Part shown: positions 1 through 5,147 of the stretch, one piece after another
Layout: the number at the start of each line of letters is the position of its first letter
Numbering within the stretch: position 1 is the stretch's first letter
Assembly: GCA_039805565.1 (NCBI GenBank)
Contig: JBDLTZ010000235.1
Coordinates: 1-5,557, forward strand
Direction: 5' to 3'
From: CALJIC01 sp039805565
GTDB taxonomy: Bacteria > Chloroflexota > Chloroflexia > Chloroflexales > Roseiflexaceae
Length of the DNA stretch: 5,557 nucleotides
Position numbers and translations under genes: made by a program
The notes under the pieces: generated by a model
Told to the model about the DNA's origin: nothing
The model's database searches: none
Seen by the model: only the letters and a program-made list of their open reading frames with translations

Positions 1-165
1 GCCGAATGGCTGCCGTGCCTGGTATGGACTGTCCTCAATGAGCGCGTCCGCGACCTGGCGCACCTGCTCGCCGGCCTGTGCAGCCCCGTCGATCACCAGG
101 TCGATCGCTGTCTCCGCTCCAGCCTGTCCGCGGCGACCGATCCACTTGCTCCGCTGCGCACTCAT
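1..165 (-). CDS. parB: ParB-like partition protein, N-terminal part (cut by window edge)
   Basis: The reading frame starts at the ATG at 165-163 and stays open for 55 codons to the window edge. It begins MSAQRSKWIGRRG and ends with IEDSPYQARQPFG. The last stretch resembles the N-terminal signature of ParB/Spo0J proteins (a hydrophobic residue, then NPYQPR..F), where the CTPase/nuclease-like domain begins. The start codon overlaps the stop of the upstream ParA gene as ATGA, typical of translationally coupled parA-parB pairs. The expected role is to bind centromere (parS) sites and stimulate the partner ParA ATPase during segregation. The N-terminal 40 residues are basic and then helical, with alternating charged and small residues. 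The helix-turn-helix and dimerisation domains would lie outside the window, so the call rests on this motif and on its position after parA. Confidence 0.72.
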   Translation of the reverse strand, partial: MSAQRSKWIGRRGQAGAETAIDLVIDGAAQAGEQVRQVADALIEDSPYQARQPFG

Positions 166-956
166 GCCTTCGCCTCCAAGAAGGTCAGGAGTTGCGTCGC
201 AGCCCGCCGGTACTCCTGCGCGATCAGCGATGAAGGTGCGAAGTCGGCCAGCGTCATGCCGTGAGCGGGCGCGTCAGCTGCGGCAACAGCGAGGCGGATC
301 GGGTCGAACTGGACCGGCACCTGCAGCGATGCAGCTTGATCCTGAATCTCCTCGAGCGCCGCCTGGGCGTGAGAGGTTCCAGCGCGGTAGCGCGTGGGCA
401 ACAGCCCCAGGAGCGCAAGCGCCGGATTGATGCGGGCGTTCAGGCGCTGCTGCAGGGCCCGGACGTGCTCATAGCCGTCCAGCGCCATGAAGCTGCACTC
501 GACTGGAACGAGCAGCCAGCGCGCGGCCGTGAGTGCGTTGGTGACTGAGAGGTCGATCCCCGGCCGACAGTCGATCAGGATCAGGTCATACTCCTCAAGA
601 TGCGGCGCGAGCATATCGAGCAGCACGTACTCACGCCCCTCCCAGGGGATGGCAATCTGAATCACAGCCTCAAGCGCGAGCGAGGACGGCACCAGGTCGA
701 CGCCGGCGAAGCGAGAGGGACAGCGCACCCCATCAAGGCGCTGCGCTCGCTGCGCAAACGCATCGCTGAGCGATGTGCAGGGTGCATCATCGGGAAGGGC
801 GACGCGCGTGAGCGAGGCCTGTGGGTCAGTATCGATCGCGAGAACGCGCCGGCCCATCTGCCCGGCAAACCCGGCCAGGTTCAGGACGGTGGTAGTTTTA
901 CCCACGCCGCCCTTCAGATTGGCGACCGCGATCACGTGGGTGCTAGAGGGTGTCAC
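162..956 (-). CDS. parA: ParA/Soj-type partition ATPase
   Basis: A 264-residue deviant Walker ATPase of the ParA/MinD superfamily. Visible motifs are the deviant Walker A K15-GGVGKTT (signature lysine K15, catalytic-site K20), Walker A' at 42-48 (DTDPQAS) and Walker B at about 124-130 (DLILIDC). There is no N-terminal helix-turn-helix, so it resembles the short Soj/type Ib class rather than P1 ParA. It would bind DNA non-specifically in its ATP form and be driven by ParB to position the replicon. The start is a GTG at 956-954. It is preceded by AGGAG seven bases upstream (968-964), and an in-frame stop lies just beyond, so the choice is well supported. It begins 44 bases after the helicase-loader stop and overlaps parB by four bases, so it probably shares the initiator-loader transcript. 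One oddity is Walker B continuing as DCRPGID instead of the usual D-T/C-P-P-S. Confidence 0.93.
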   Translation of the reverse strand: MTPSSTHVIAVANLKGGVGKTTTVLNLAGFAGQMGRRVLAIDTDPQASLTRVALPDDAPCTSLSDAFAQRAQRLDGVRCPSRFAGVDLVPSSLALEAVIQIAIPWEGREYVLLDMLAPHLEEYDLILIDCRPGIDLSVTNALTAARWLLVPVECSFMALDGYEHVRALQQRLNARINPALALLGLLPTRYRAGTSHAQAALEEIQDQAASLQVPVQFDPIRLAVAAADAPAHGMTLADFAPSSLIAQEYRRAATQLLTFLEAKA

Positions 957-963
957 GTTGAGG

Positions 964-968
964 CTCCT
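964..968 (-). promoter_or_regulatory. Ribosome binding site of parA
   Basis: AGGAG on the minus strand, seven bases before the GTG at 956-954. It decides the start codon, because the next in-frame upstream codons run into a stop at 972-974. Confidence 0.75.
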
Positions 969-1000
969 GTGTCAGTAGAGCTGATGCGGGCCAGCCAGGG

Positions 1001-1795
1001 CTATGGCTTCATCAGCCGCTTGCGGTAGTCGGCGGCGCTAAAGCGGACGATGGCAGAGCCGACGCGCGGATCGCACATGCGTGAGAACACGCGCGGGTCG
1101 ATCTCCTCCGGCTCCAGGTTGCTCGTGAACACGGTCGGTAGCCGCTCGTTATAGCGGTGGTTGATGATCTGGTAGAGCTTCTCGCGCGCCCACGCCGTTG
1201 TGTGCTCGGTGCCGAGGTCGTCGAGCACGAGTAACGGCGCCGTGCGGATCAGCTCGAAGCGCTGGTCGTAGGTCACCGGGCTCGTCGGCGCGAACGTGGC
1301 CCGCAGGTGGTCGAGCAAATCCGGCACAACGGCGAAGACGACCTGGAGGCCTCGACCGAGCACCTCGTTGGCGATCGCGGCGGCAAGGTGAGTCTTGCCG
1401 ACCCCGTAGCCGGCAAACAGCGCGAGCCAGCCTTCTGGTCGTCGGGCGTACTCGACAGCGCGAAGGTACGCACGACGCACGCCGGGCATACCTGGCTTGA
1501 ACGTGGCGAAGGTTTGGTCGTGGAAACACGCGAGGTTGCTGAGTGCCGCCAGGGCGACCTGCCGGCGAGCGGCGAGCTCGGCCTGTTTGCAGACGCACGG
1601 GAAGAGCGCGCCAAACTCGGGGTGACCGAACGGGACGGCCTTCTTGTAGTAGCCAGCACCCAGACAGTGCGGGCAGGTGGTGACGGTGAGACTTGGGCTG
1701 ATGCGGTCGATGAGCGAGCTGTCCGGCGCAACGTCGGGCAGGATGTCAGCGATGTGCAGCATACCGTTGGTCGCGCCGTGATCAGTCAGGCTCAT
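1001..1795 (-). CDS. DnaC/DnaI-like helicase loader, AAA+ ATPase with N-terminal zinc motif
   Basis: A 264-residue AAA+ protein of the DnaC/DnaI/IstB-like family. Numbered from the ATG at 1795, it has an N-terminal Cys cluster C41-P-H-C44 and C67-V-C69, probably zinc-binding, as in many phage and plasmid DnaC-like loaders. Walker A is GYGVGKTH at 129-136 (K134), Walker B is LLVLDDLG at 188-195 (D192, D193), sensor 1 is TSN at 224-226, and a likely arginine finger is R239 in FSRMCDP. The expected role is to load the host replicative helicase at the origin melted by the initiator encoded just upstream. The ATG shares one base with the initiator's stop (TGATG), and AGGAGG lies seven bases upstream, inside the end of the initiator gene. 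A GTG one codon earlier (1798) is also open but too close to that site. An IstB transposition helper is less likely, since no IstA transposase is present. Confidence 0.9.
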   Translation of the reverse strand: MSLTDHGATNGMLHIADILPDVAPDSSLIDRISPSLTVTTCPHCLGAGYYKKAVPFGHPEFGALFPCVCKQAELAARRQVALAALSNLACFHDQTFATFKPGMPGVRRAYLRAVEYARRPEGWLALFAGYGVGKTHLAAAIANEVLGRGLQVVFAVVPDLLDHLRATFAPTSPVTYDQRFELIRTAPLLVLDDLGTEHTTAWAREKLYQIINHRYNERLPTVFTSNLEPEEIDPRVFSRMCDPRVGSAIVRFSAADYRKRLMKP

Positions 1796-2952
1796 CACAT
1801 CCCCTCCTCAACCGACATCAGCGGCTCATCGTCGCGCTGTGCCTGGAGCCGCTGTAGTGCCTCGTCGTCGGAGGCGCCCTCCTCCAGGTAGAGCAGCAGG
1901 TACTGCATCTCCAGCTCGGTAATGTCCGATGGCGCGATGCCCCGTGCCCGCCGTTCGAGCGCCGCCTCCGACCTGTCGCTGTGTTCCTGCTGCGCCTCGT
2001 GTTCTTGTGCAGGTGAGAGCGGGAGCTGCGTCTGCAGGGCGCGCAGCGCGTTCACGATACCTCCGGACCGTGAGCCTGAGCGGCGCTTCCTGGCGACGAG
2101 CTCGCGGACGCGGTTGAGTGGGAGATCGCCGAGCTCGGCAGCGACGCGCGGGTTAACGTCGACCTCGTTCATCAGAAACAGCGCGGTTTCTGACATCCCA
2201 CCACCACCGGAATCGACGTGATTCGCTGCCTCTGGTGGTGGTGGATCATGATCATGGTTCCATGTTGGTTCATGATTCGGTGGTGGTTCCGATAGCCGTT
2301 TGGGTTGTCCTGAAGCTGTAAAACGCCCCTTCCGGTGGATCGCTTGATCCCCTTTCCCTCGTGGTTGGGGGATCACACGATCCTCTTTTTGCGGATCGGG
2401 TGATCCCCTTTTCTCCTCGGTCGGAGAGGATCGTGTGATCCCCTTTTCCAAAGAGGATCGTGTGATCCCCTTTTCCAAAGAGGATCCGGCGATCCCCTTT
2501 TTCACGGAACGTGGTCCGGCGCCGCGACGCTTGTTCTCGCGCAAGGTGCTGAGCGGGATGGTGTCCTCGAACTCCGACTGCGCCTGGCGTTGCCGCTCGA
2601 CCATGTCGTGCGCGACCGATGCGGCCTCCTCGATAGGGAGATCGAAGTACTCCACGTCACTCAGCACCTGGGTGATCTCATCAGCGCTCATCGCTGTCGC
2701 CACGAGGTATCTGGCCTTGTGCTTACGTCCCCGTCCTTCCCCGGTGTACAGGTCACCGGTCTCCTCCAATGCGCGTAGGTACTGGCGCAGGTTGCGCACG
2801 TGTTTGACCCGGCAGTACAGGGCCAGCGAGGCCGTCCCCGGCCAGCAGACACCGGCCGGGTTCGCTCGCTCTGCAAGCGCGACCAGCACGATGAACGGCT
2901 TTCCATCGTGCGGGGCGTACTCGAAAACACGTGTGAGCGCCTCAAATCCCAT
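1795..2952 (-). CDS. Replication initiator-like protein with N-terminal winged helix (phage O-type organisation)
   Basis: A 385-residue protein, probably the replication initiator. Residues 1-90 look like a winged helix-turn-helix of the type at the start of phage O-like and plasmid replication proteins (MGFEALTRVFEY..., with the helix-turn-helix near 36-68: CWPGTASLALYCRVKHVRNL, then the RALEETGDL turn and a basic wing). Residues 91-150 are an acidic, helical linker. Residues 151-205 are a hydrophilic repetitive segment containing EKGITRSSL twice. These residues encode the iterons, so their composition is probably set by the DNA. Residues 220-250 are rich in Pro, His, Asp and Gly, and 252-385 form a helical C-terminal domain. 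The ATG at 2952 has GGGAG six bases upstream (2963-2959). An in-frame ATG at 3069 adds 39 residues but has no ribosome binding site. The helicase loader overlaps its stop. Known of the family: O-type initiators bind iterons within their own gene and recruit the loader. I infer that role here; no database match was made. Confidence 0.78.
   Translation of the reverse strand: MGFEALTRVFEYAPHDGKPFIVLVALAERANPAGVCWPGTASLALYCRVKHVRNLRQYLRALEETGDLYTGEGRGRKHKARYLVATAMSADEITQVLSDVEYFDLPIEEAASVAHDMVERQRQAQSEFEDTIPLSTLRENKRRGAGPRSVKKGIAGSSLEKGITRSSLEKGITRSSPTEEKRGSPDPQKEDRVIPQPRGKGDQAIHRKGRFTASGQPKRLSEPPPNHEPTWNHDHDPPPPEAANHVDSGGGGMSETALFLMNEVDVNPRVAAELGDLPLNRVRELVARKRRSGSRSGGIVNALRALQTQLPLSPAQEHEAQQEHSDRSEAALERRARGIAPSDITELEMQYLLLYLEEGASDDEALQRLQAQRDDEPLMSVEEGM
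1803..1808 (-). promoter_or_regulatory. Ribosome binding site of the helicase loader
   Basis: AGGAGG on the minus strand, embedded in the last codons of the initiator gene. It is seven bases from the ATG at 1795 and only four from the alternative GTG at 1798, so the ATG is preferred. Its position implies coupled translation of initiator and loader. Confidence 0.72.
2198..2336. other. Candidate unwinding region beside the iterons, with an 11-bp inverted repeat
   Basis: This stretch of the initiator gene appears less GC-rich by eye than the rest of the operon. It contains CCACCACCACC (2198-2208) and its exact complement GGTGGTGGTGG (2234-2244), separated by 25 bases. A palindrome, GATCATGATC (2244-2253), adds two more GATC sites in line with the iterons. 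It lies on the side of the iterons that is downstream in the initiator gene, the side where lambda carries its AT-rich unwinding element. The Pro- and Gly-rich codons explain the inverted repeat equally well. Confidence 0.3.
2337..2502. repeat. Six iterons: probable replication origin inside the initiator gene
   Basis: Six copies of GGATCNNNNGATCC start at 2337, 2370, 2393, 2428, 2455 and 2482. Each core is a perfect 5+5 palindrome around a variable tetramer (GCTT, ACAC, GGGT, GTGT, GTGT, CGGC). Each is followed on the plus-strand side by a pyrimidine tail, CCTTTT in four copies and CCTTTC or TCTTTTT in the other two, so the units are also direct repeats with one orientation. Spacings are 33, 23, 35, 27 and 27 bp. 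The copies at 2426-2452 and 2453-2479 are identical over 27 bp. They lie wholly within the coding sequence, in a hydrophilic linker of the initiator. The same arrangement is known from lambda-type origins, where initiator dimers bind palindromic iterons in the O gene. Direct sequence evidence for the repeats is strong; origin function is inferred. Confidence 0.85.
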
Positions 2953-2958
2953 AGTCGT

Positions 2959-2963
2959 CTCCC
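2959..2963 (-). promoter_or_regulatory. Ribosome binding site of the initiator gene
   Basis: GGGAG on the minus strand, six bases before the ATG at 2952-2950. It supports that start over the 117-base longer frame beginning at 3069, which lacks a comparable site. Confidence 0.6.
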
Positions 2964-3033
2964 GAAGGCGGTGGGTATGTTCCGTTTGCCCACGCGTAGC
3001 AATCGGAAGCGTCCAGGCATAGCTGGGTACCAA

Positions 3034-3060
3034 AGACAGTCCCTGCGAAAGAAACTGTCT
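3034..3060. repeat. Inverted repeat in the initiator upstream region, possible operator
   Basis: AGACAGT (3034-3040) and ACTGTCT (3054-3060) form a perfect 7-bp inverted repeat with 13 bases between. It lies about 80-110 bases before the initiator start, where a repressor operator or a hairpin in the leader could act on the replication operon. No T-run follows on either strand, so it is not an evident terminator. Confidence 0.4.
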
Positions 3061-3181
3061 GATTCCCATAGACGGGCAACAAAACCACCACGATATGAAT
3101 CCATTGCCAGGCAGAAGGCACTTCGATGGGGCATTTGCGCTGTGCGCTACAATACCCAGTGCATCGGCGCTGCCTCTGGCG

Positions 3182-3401
3182 GCACCGACGAGGATTGGCT
3201 ATGACAATCCTCGTCGACCCGGTGCGCTCAGGGCCGGGGGCGCTGCGGATTCCACCCCTCCGCGCCCCCGCCTGAGCCTCACCGTACTTCGTGCCTCCTA
3301 TCACTAGCCACTGCGGGCTCCGCGGCCCGCGCGACTGGGTCGCTGCCGCCAGCGGCACAGTCGCCCGGGTCGCGAAGGCTCACGCCGCGTCTTGCGTGAG
3401 C
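3182..3401 (+). other. Five consecutive hairpins upstream of the integrase: structured leader or site
   Basis: Stem 1 pairs 3187-3197 with 3205-3215 (11 bp, 12 if 3186/3216 is counted), loop GCTATGA, extended by GCACC 3182-3186 against GGTGC 3221-3225. Stem 2 pairs 3227-3249 with 3259-3276: 18 bp in blocks of 6, 8 and 4 with two bulges on the left side, loop TTCCACCCC. Stem 3 pairs GCGGGC 3313-3318 with GCCCGC 3325-3330. Stem 4 pairs GCGACT 3331-3336 with AGTCGC 3359-3364 around TGCCGC-CA-GCGGCA. Stem 5 pairs GCTCACGC 3378-3385 with GCGTGAGC 3394-3401 and ends one base before the integrase ribosome binding site. I do not recognise a known RNA family. It may be a structured untranslated leader, a non-coding RNA, or a folded DNA site. 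The strand is uncertain; plus is given because the last stem abuts the integrase start. Confidence 0.5.
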
Positions 3402-3410
3402 GAAGGGGGT

Positions 3411-4448
3411 ATGAAATTCGTGCAACTCGACCTCGCCATCCAGATGTTCCTCGACCACCGTCGCCGTCGCACCCTCGCGACCAGACGTCAGTACCGTCGC
3501 TGGCTACTGACGTGGTTTGACTGGCTCACTCGGCAGGGAAAGCCGAATGAGCTCGCGCCGATCGAGATCGGGGACTTTCGCGACTTCCTCACCTACCTCG
3601 AGGATGAGCATGTCCCCCACGGACGCAATCCACGTCGCCCGGCAGCACCGCGACCTGGACTTCAGCCCGCATCCGTCGCGGCAGCGCGACGGACGCTCCG
3701 GGCCTTCTGGAAATACCTCGACAACGAAGAGCTGCTGACGCCTCGCCAGTCCCGCTTCTTCGGCAACAACCGCATCCCGATGCCGGAGGTCATTGAGCCA
3801 CCGCGCCCCTACATAGAGTGGGAGACGCTAAATCGGCTACTGGAGGCGTGCGGCGACGGTCTCGACGAGACGTCGGCCAGGAACCGCGCCATCCTGCTGC
3901 TCCTCTACGAGTCGGGGATGCGTGTTGGCGAGCTCTGCGCCCTCGAAGACAACCACGTGAATCTGCGCGAGCGTCAGGCACAGGTGCTGGGAAAGGGCAA
4001 CCAGTGGCGTCCGGTTTTCTGGCAACCGCCGGGGGGCTTCGCCCTCATTCGCTACGTGCTGATGCGCCGTGGAGCGCGTGATGCTGGGCCGCTCTTCCGG
4101 GGGACGTCGACCCGCAATGATTGCGGGAAGATGTCACCAGACTCCGTGCGGAGCATGATCAAGCGAGTGGCAGAGGACGCTGGGATTGCGCTACCGCCCG
4201 GCTGCCCAGTCCACTGGTTTCGCCATGGTTTCGCGAAGCGTGCGCTCGAGGCGGGCCTTGACCGATCGCTCGTCGGCCAGCTGCTCGGACACCGCAACGT
4301 GAAGACGACCGAGCGCTACGTGCGCGAGTTCCCGGTTCGGCTGAAGGCTCACTACGACGCTGCATTCGGGGCGTCGGTCCGGCGAGGGCGTGTAAGCTCG
4401 GCGGATCATGCGGCCGTGTTCTCCCCCCAAGCCGAAGCACCACGGTGA
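3411..4448 (+). CDS. Tyrosine recombinase / phage-type integrase
   Basis: A 345-residue tyrosine recombinase of the XerC/D and phage integrase family, which cuts and rejoins DNA at attachment sites through a 3'-phosphotyrosine link. Numbered from the ATG at 3411, residues 5-105 form the helical N-terminal core-binding domain (MFLDHRRRRTLATRRQY...; RTLRAFWKYL near 94-103), and 130-320 form the catalytic domain. All six catalytic residues are visible: R171 (SGMRVGELCAL), K195 (GKGNQWRPV), H268 and R271 (HWFRHGFAKRAL), H294 (LLGHRNVKTTERYV) and the nucleophile Y303. The protein therefore looks intact and active. The ATG has GAAGGGGG directly upstream. The frame is open back to an ATG at 3291, but that 40-residue extension lacks a ribosome binding site and has no domain. 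A basic tail follows Y303. Nearby genes suggest it mobilises this replicon. A XerC-like dimer-resolution role is the alternative. Confidence 0.93.
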   Translation: MKFVQLDLAIQMFLDHRRRRTLATRRQYRRWLLTWFDWLTRQGKPNELAPIEIGDFRDFLTYLEDEHVPHGRNPRRPAAPRPGLQPASVAAARRTLRAFWKYLDNEELLTPRQSRFFGNNRIPMPEVIEPPRPYIEWETLNRLLEACGDGLDETSARNRAILLLLYESGMRVGELCALEDNHVNLRERQAQVLGKGNQWRPVFWQPPGGFALIRYVLMRRGARDAGPLFRGTSTRNDCGKMSPDSVRSMIKRVAEDAGIALPPGCPVHWFRHGFAKRALEAGLDRSLVGQLLGHRNVKTTERYVREFPVRLKAHYDAAFGASVRRGRVSSADHAAVFSPQAEAPR

Positions 4449-4499
4449 GCCATTCAGCGCATCGTGTTGCCTGAAGGGAGAACTTGAGCTAAAATAAAG

Positions 4500-4526
4500 A
4501 CAGCACCCACGCGATGTGGGTGCTGT
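4500..4526. terminator. Strong hairpin terminator after the integrase, probably bidirectional
   Basis: ACAGCACCCAC (4500-4510) pairs perfectly with GTGGGTGCTGT (4516-4526) across a GCGAT loop, an 11-bp stem. On the plus strand it is followed by TCTCTT. On the minus strand the stem is followed by CTTTATTTT, a better U-run. It lies 51 bases after the integrase stop and isolates that gene from the tRNA downstream. The minus-strand U-run suggests it also stops transcription coming from the helix-turn-helix gene side. Confidence 0.8.
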
Positions 4527-4604
4527 TCTCTTGAAATCTGCCATGCACGCTGTCCGTGCTCGCTCAGGAACTTGCTTGTCGATGCGCTGGGTCCGCTCAC
4601 GTGA

Positions 4605-4679
4605 TCCCCGATAGCTCAACGGTAGAGCGGCTGACTGTTAATCAGTAGGTTCGTGGTTCGAATCCACGTCGGGGAGCCA
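4605..4679 (+). tRNA. tRNA-Asn, anticodon GTT, CCA encoded
   Basis: A complete cloverleaf can be drawn. The acceptor stem TCCCCGA (4605-4611) pairs with TCGGGGA (4669-4675). The D stem is GCTC/GAGC (4614-4617, 4625-4628). The anticodon stem GCTGA/TCAGT (4630-4634, 4642-4646) has one G-U pair and the loop CTGTTAA, giving anticodon GTT (4637-4639) for asparagine. The T stem CGTGG/CCACG (4652-4656, 4664-4668) has loop TTCGAAT. The discriminator is G4676 and CCA is encoded at 4677-4679. All invariant positions I checked are present (T8, GG in the D loop, TTCGA in the T loop), so it looks functional. It stands alone between the integrase terminator and the helix-turn-helix gene, and I see no strong promoter in 4527-4604. 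Confidence 0.95.
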
Positions 4680-4911
4680 GTCTTCTCAGGGGGCATCGAG
4701 GTAGGAAATTGCACCCATCTGGGGCGATGATCTGCACGGTGCCTCTTGAGGTTTTCACCGCACAAACGATGACCACCTCGTGTGATCATCCATCATCGCA
4801 AGCAGGTTGTTAATGTTCGCAAGAACCTTGGCAGTCTGCGGGTAACGGCAGACTACCTGCATCAAGCAGGCCTGACGGTACGGCTTCCAACGCCCGATCT
4901 CGTGACGTTTC
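4680..4911. other. Non-coding stretch with small hairpins
   Basis: No supported gene. Three small stems lie in a row: GTTC-GCAA-GAAC (4815-4826, a GNRA-type loop), AGTCTGC (4833-4839) with GCAGACT (4848-4854), and CCTGC-ATCAA-GCAGG (4856-4870). A longer inverted repeat follows at 4890-4935. On the minus strand this is the region just downstream of the helix-turn-helix gene. It could be a structured 3' end, an unrecognised small RNA, or recombinase/excisionase arm sites. Confidence 0.4.
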
Positions 4912-4935
4912 CTAGGCGCTAGCGAGATCGGGCGT
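4890..4935. repeat. 13-bp perfect inverted repeat straddling the helix-turn-helix gene stop
   Basis: ACGCCCGATCTCG (4890-4902) is the exact reverse complement of 4923-4935, with a 20-base loop containing CCTAGG. The right arm is in the last codons of the helix-turn-helix gene and the left arm lies beyond its stop. Neither strand has a classic U-run directly after the stem. CTTTTCCCC follows on the plus strand after a few bases. It is therefore a weak terminator, or alternatively a protein-binding or recombination site. Confidence 0.55.
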
Positions 4936-5124
4936 CAACTTTTCCCCGTTGTCCTCAGGTATCCCCTCGCGCATCACGCGCTGGAACTCCGCAGCTGGAA
5001 TGCGGTGGGAGCGGCCAAACTTGACCGTCGTCAGCTTGCCTGACTTGATCCAGTTGTAGACCGCCTGCTCGGTCACTTTCGCAGTGGCGGCGAGGTCCTT
5101 CACGGTGTAGAACTGGGATGCCAT
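4912..5124 (-). CDS. Small helix-turn-helix protein, MerR/excisionase (HTH_17-like) type
   Basis: A 70-residue protein made almost entirely of one DNA-binding domain. FYTVKDLAATAKVTEQAVYN (5-24) continues with WIKSGKLTTVKFGRSHRIP (25-43) and then a helix starting AAEFQRVM. This is the winged helix-turn-helix pattern of excisionase-family and MerR-like small proteins: helix, recognition helix near 18-28, then a basic wing ending in R-I-P. Family members act as recombination directionality factors that bend att DNA, or as small repressors. Beside an integrase, a directionality role is plausible but not shown. The ATG at 5124 has AGGAGG six bases upstream and a perfect promoter just before that, so it should be well expressed. 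The acidic tail after residue 54 is probably disordered, and its codons include one arm of the 4890-4935 inverted repeat. Confidence 0.88.
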   Translation of the reverse strand: MASQFYTVKDLAATAKVTEQAVYNWIKSGKLTTVKFGRSHRIPAAEFQRVMREGIPEDNGEKLTPDLASA

Positions 5125-5130
5125 GCAGGC

Positions 5131-5136
5131 CCTCCT
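5131..5136 (-). promoter_or_regulatory. Ribosome binding site of the helix-turn-helix gene
   Basis: AGGAGG on the minus strand, six bases before the ATG at 5124-5122: a full consensus match at good spacing. Confidence 0.85.
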
Positions 5137-5147
5137 CTGTTGCCGCG

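Larger units (their letters stand above)
2953..3410. other. Divergent intergenic region between initiator and integrase genes
   Basis: A 458-base gap between the diverging initiator (minus) and integrase (plus). No convincing protein gene lies in it. The part near the initiator (2953-3181) holds one small inverted repeat at 3034-3060 and no clear promoter on the minus strand. The part near the integrase (3182-3401) is a run of five hairpins, listed separately. A TACAAT at 3148-3153 could be a plus-strand -10 box, but no -35 box sits at the right distance. Confidence 0.6.

Noticed and set aside
261..1891. Several long plus-strand open frames opposite parA and the loader.
   Set aside because: They are antisense to genes with clear ATPase motifs, are rich in Arg, Ala and Gly, and are typical shadow frames of GC-rich DNA.
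2337..2502. Reading the repeats as a CRISPR array.
   Set aside because: The units are short palindromic cores with 9-21-base gaps of related sequence, in frame within a gene, and there are no unique spacers of constant length.
2953..3069. 39-residue N-terminal extension of the initiator from an in-frame ATG at 3069.
   Set aside because: No ribosome binding site before 3069, the segment does not look like a domain, and GGGAG is well placed for the ATG at 2952.
3148..3153. TACAAT as a plus-strand -10 box for the hairpin leader.
   Set aside because: No acceptable -35 box at 16-18 bases and no extended -10 TG. One good box alone is not enough.
3291..3410. 40-residue N-terminal extension of the integrase.
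   Set aside because: The segment is the hairpin-rich leader. It has no ribosome binding site, and the core-binding domain starts right after the ATG at 3411.
4642..4776. Minus-strand GTG frame reading MVIVCAVKTSRGTVQIIAP.
   Set aside because: It runs antisense through the tRNA gene, has no proper ribosome binding site and is only about 45 codons. The protein-like look is probably chance.
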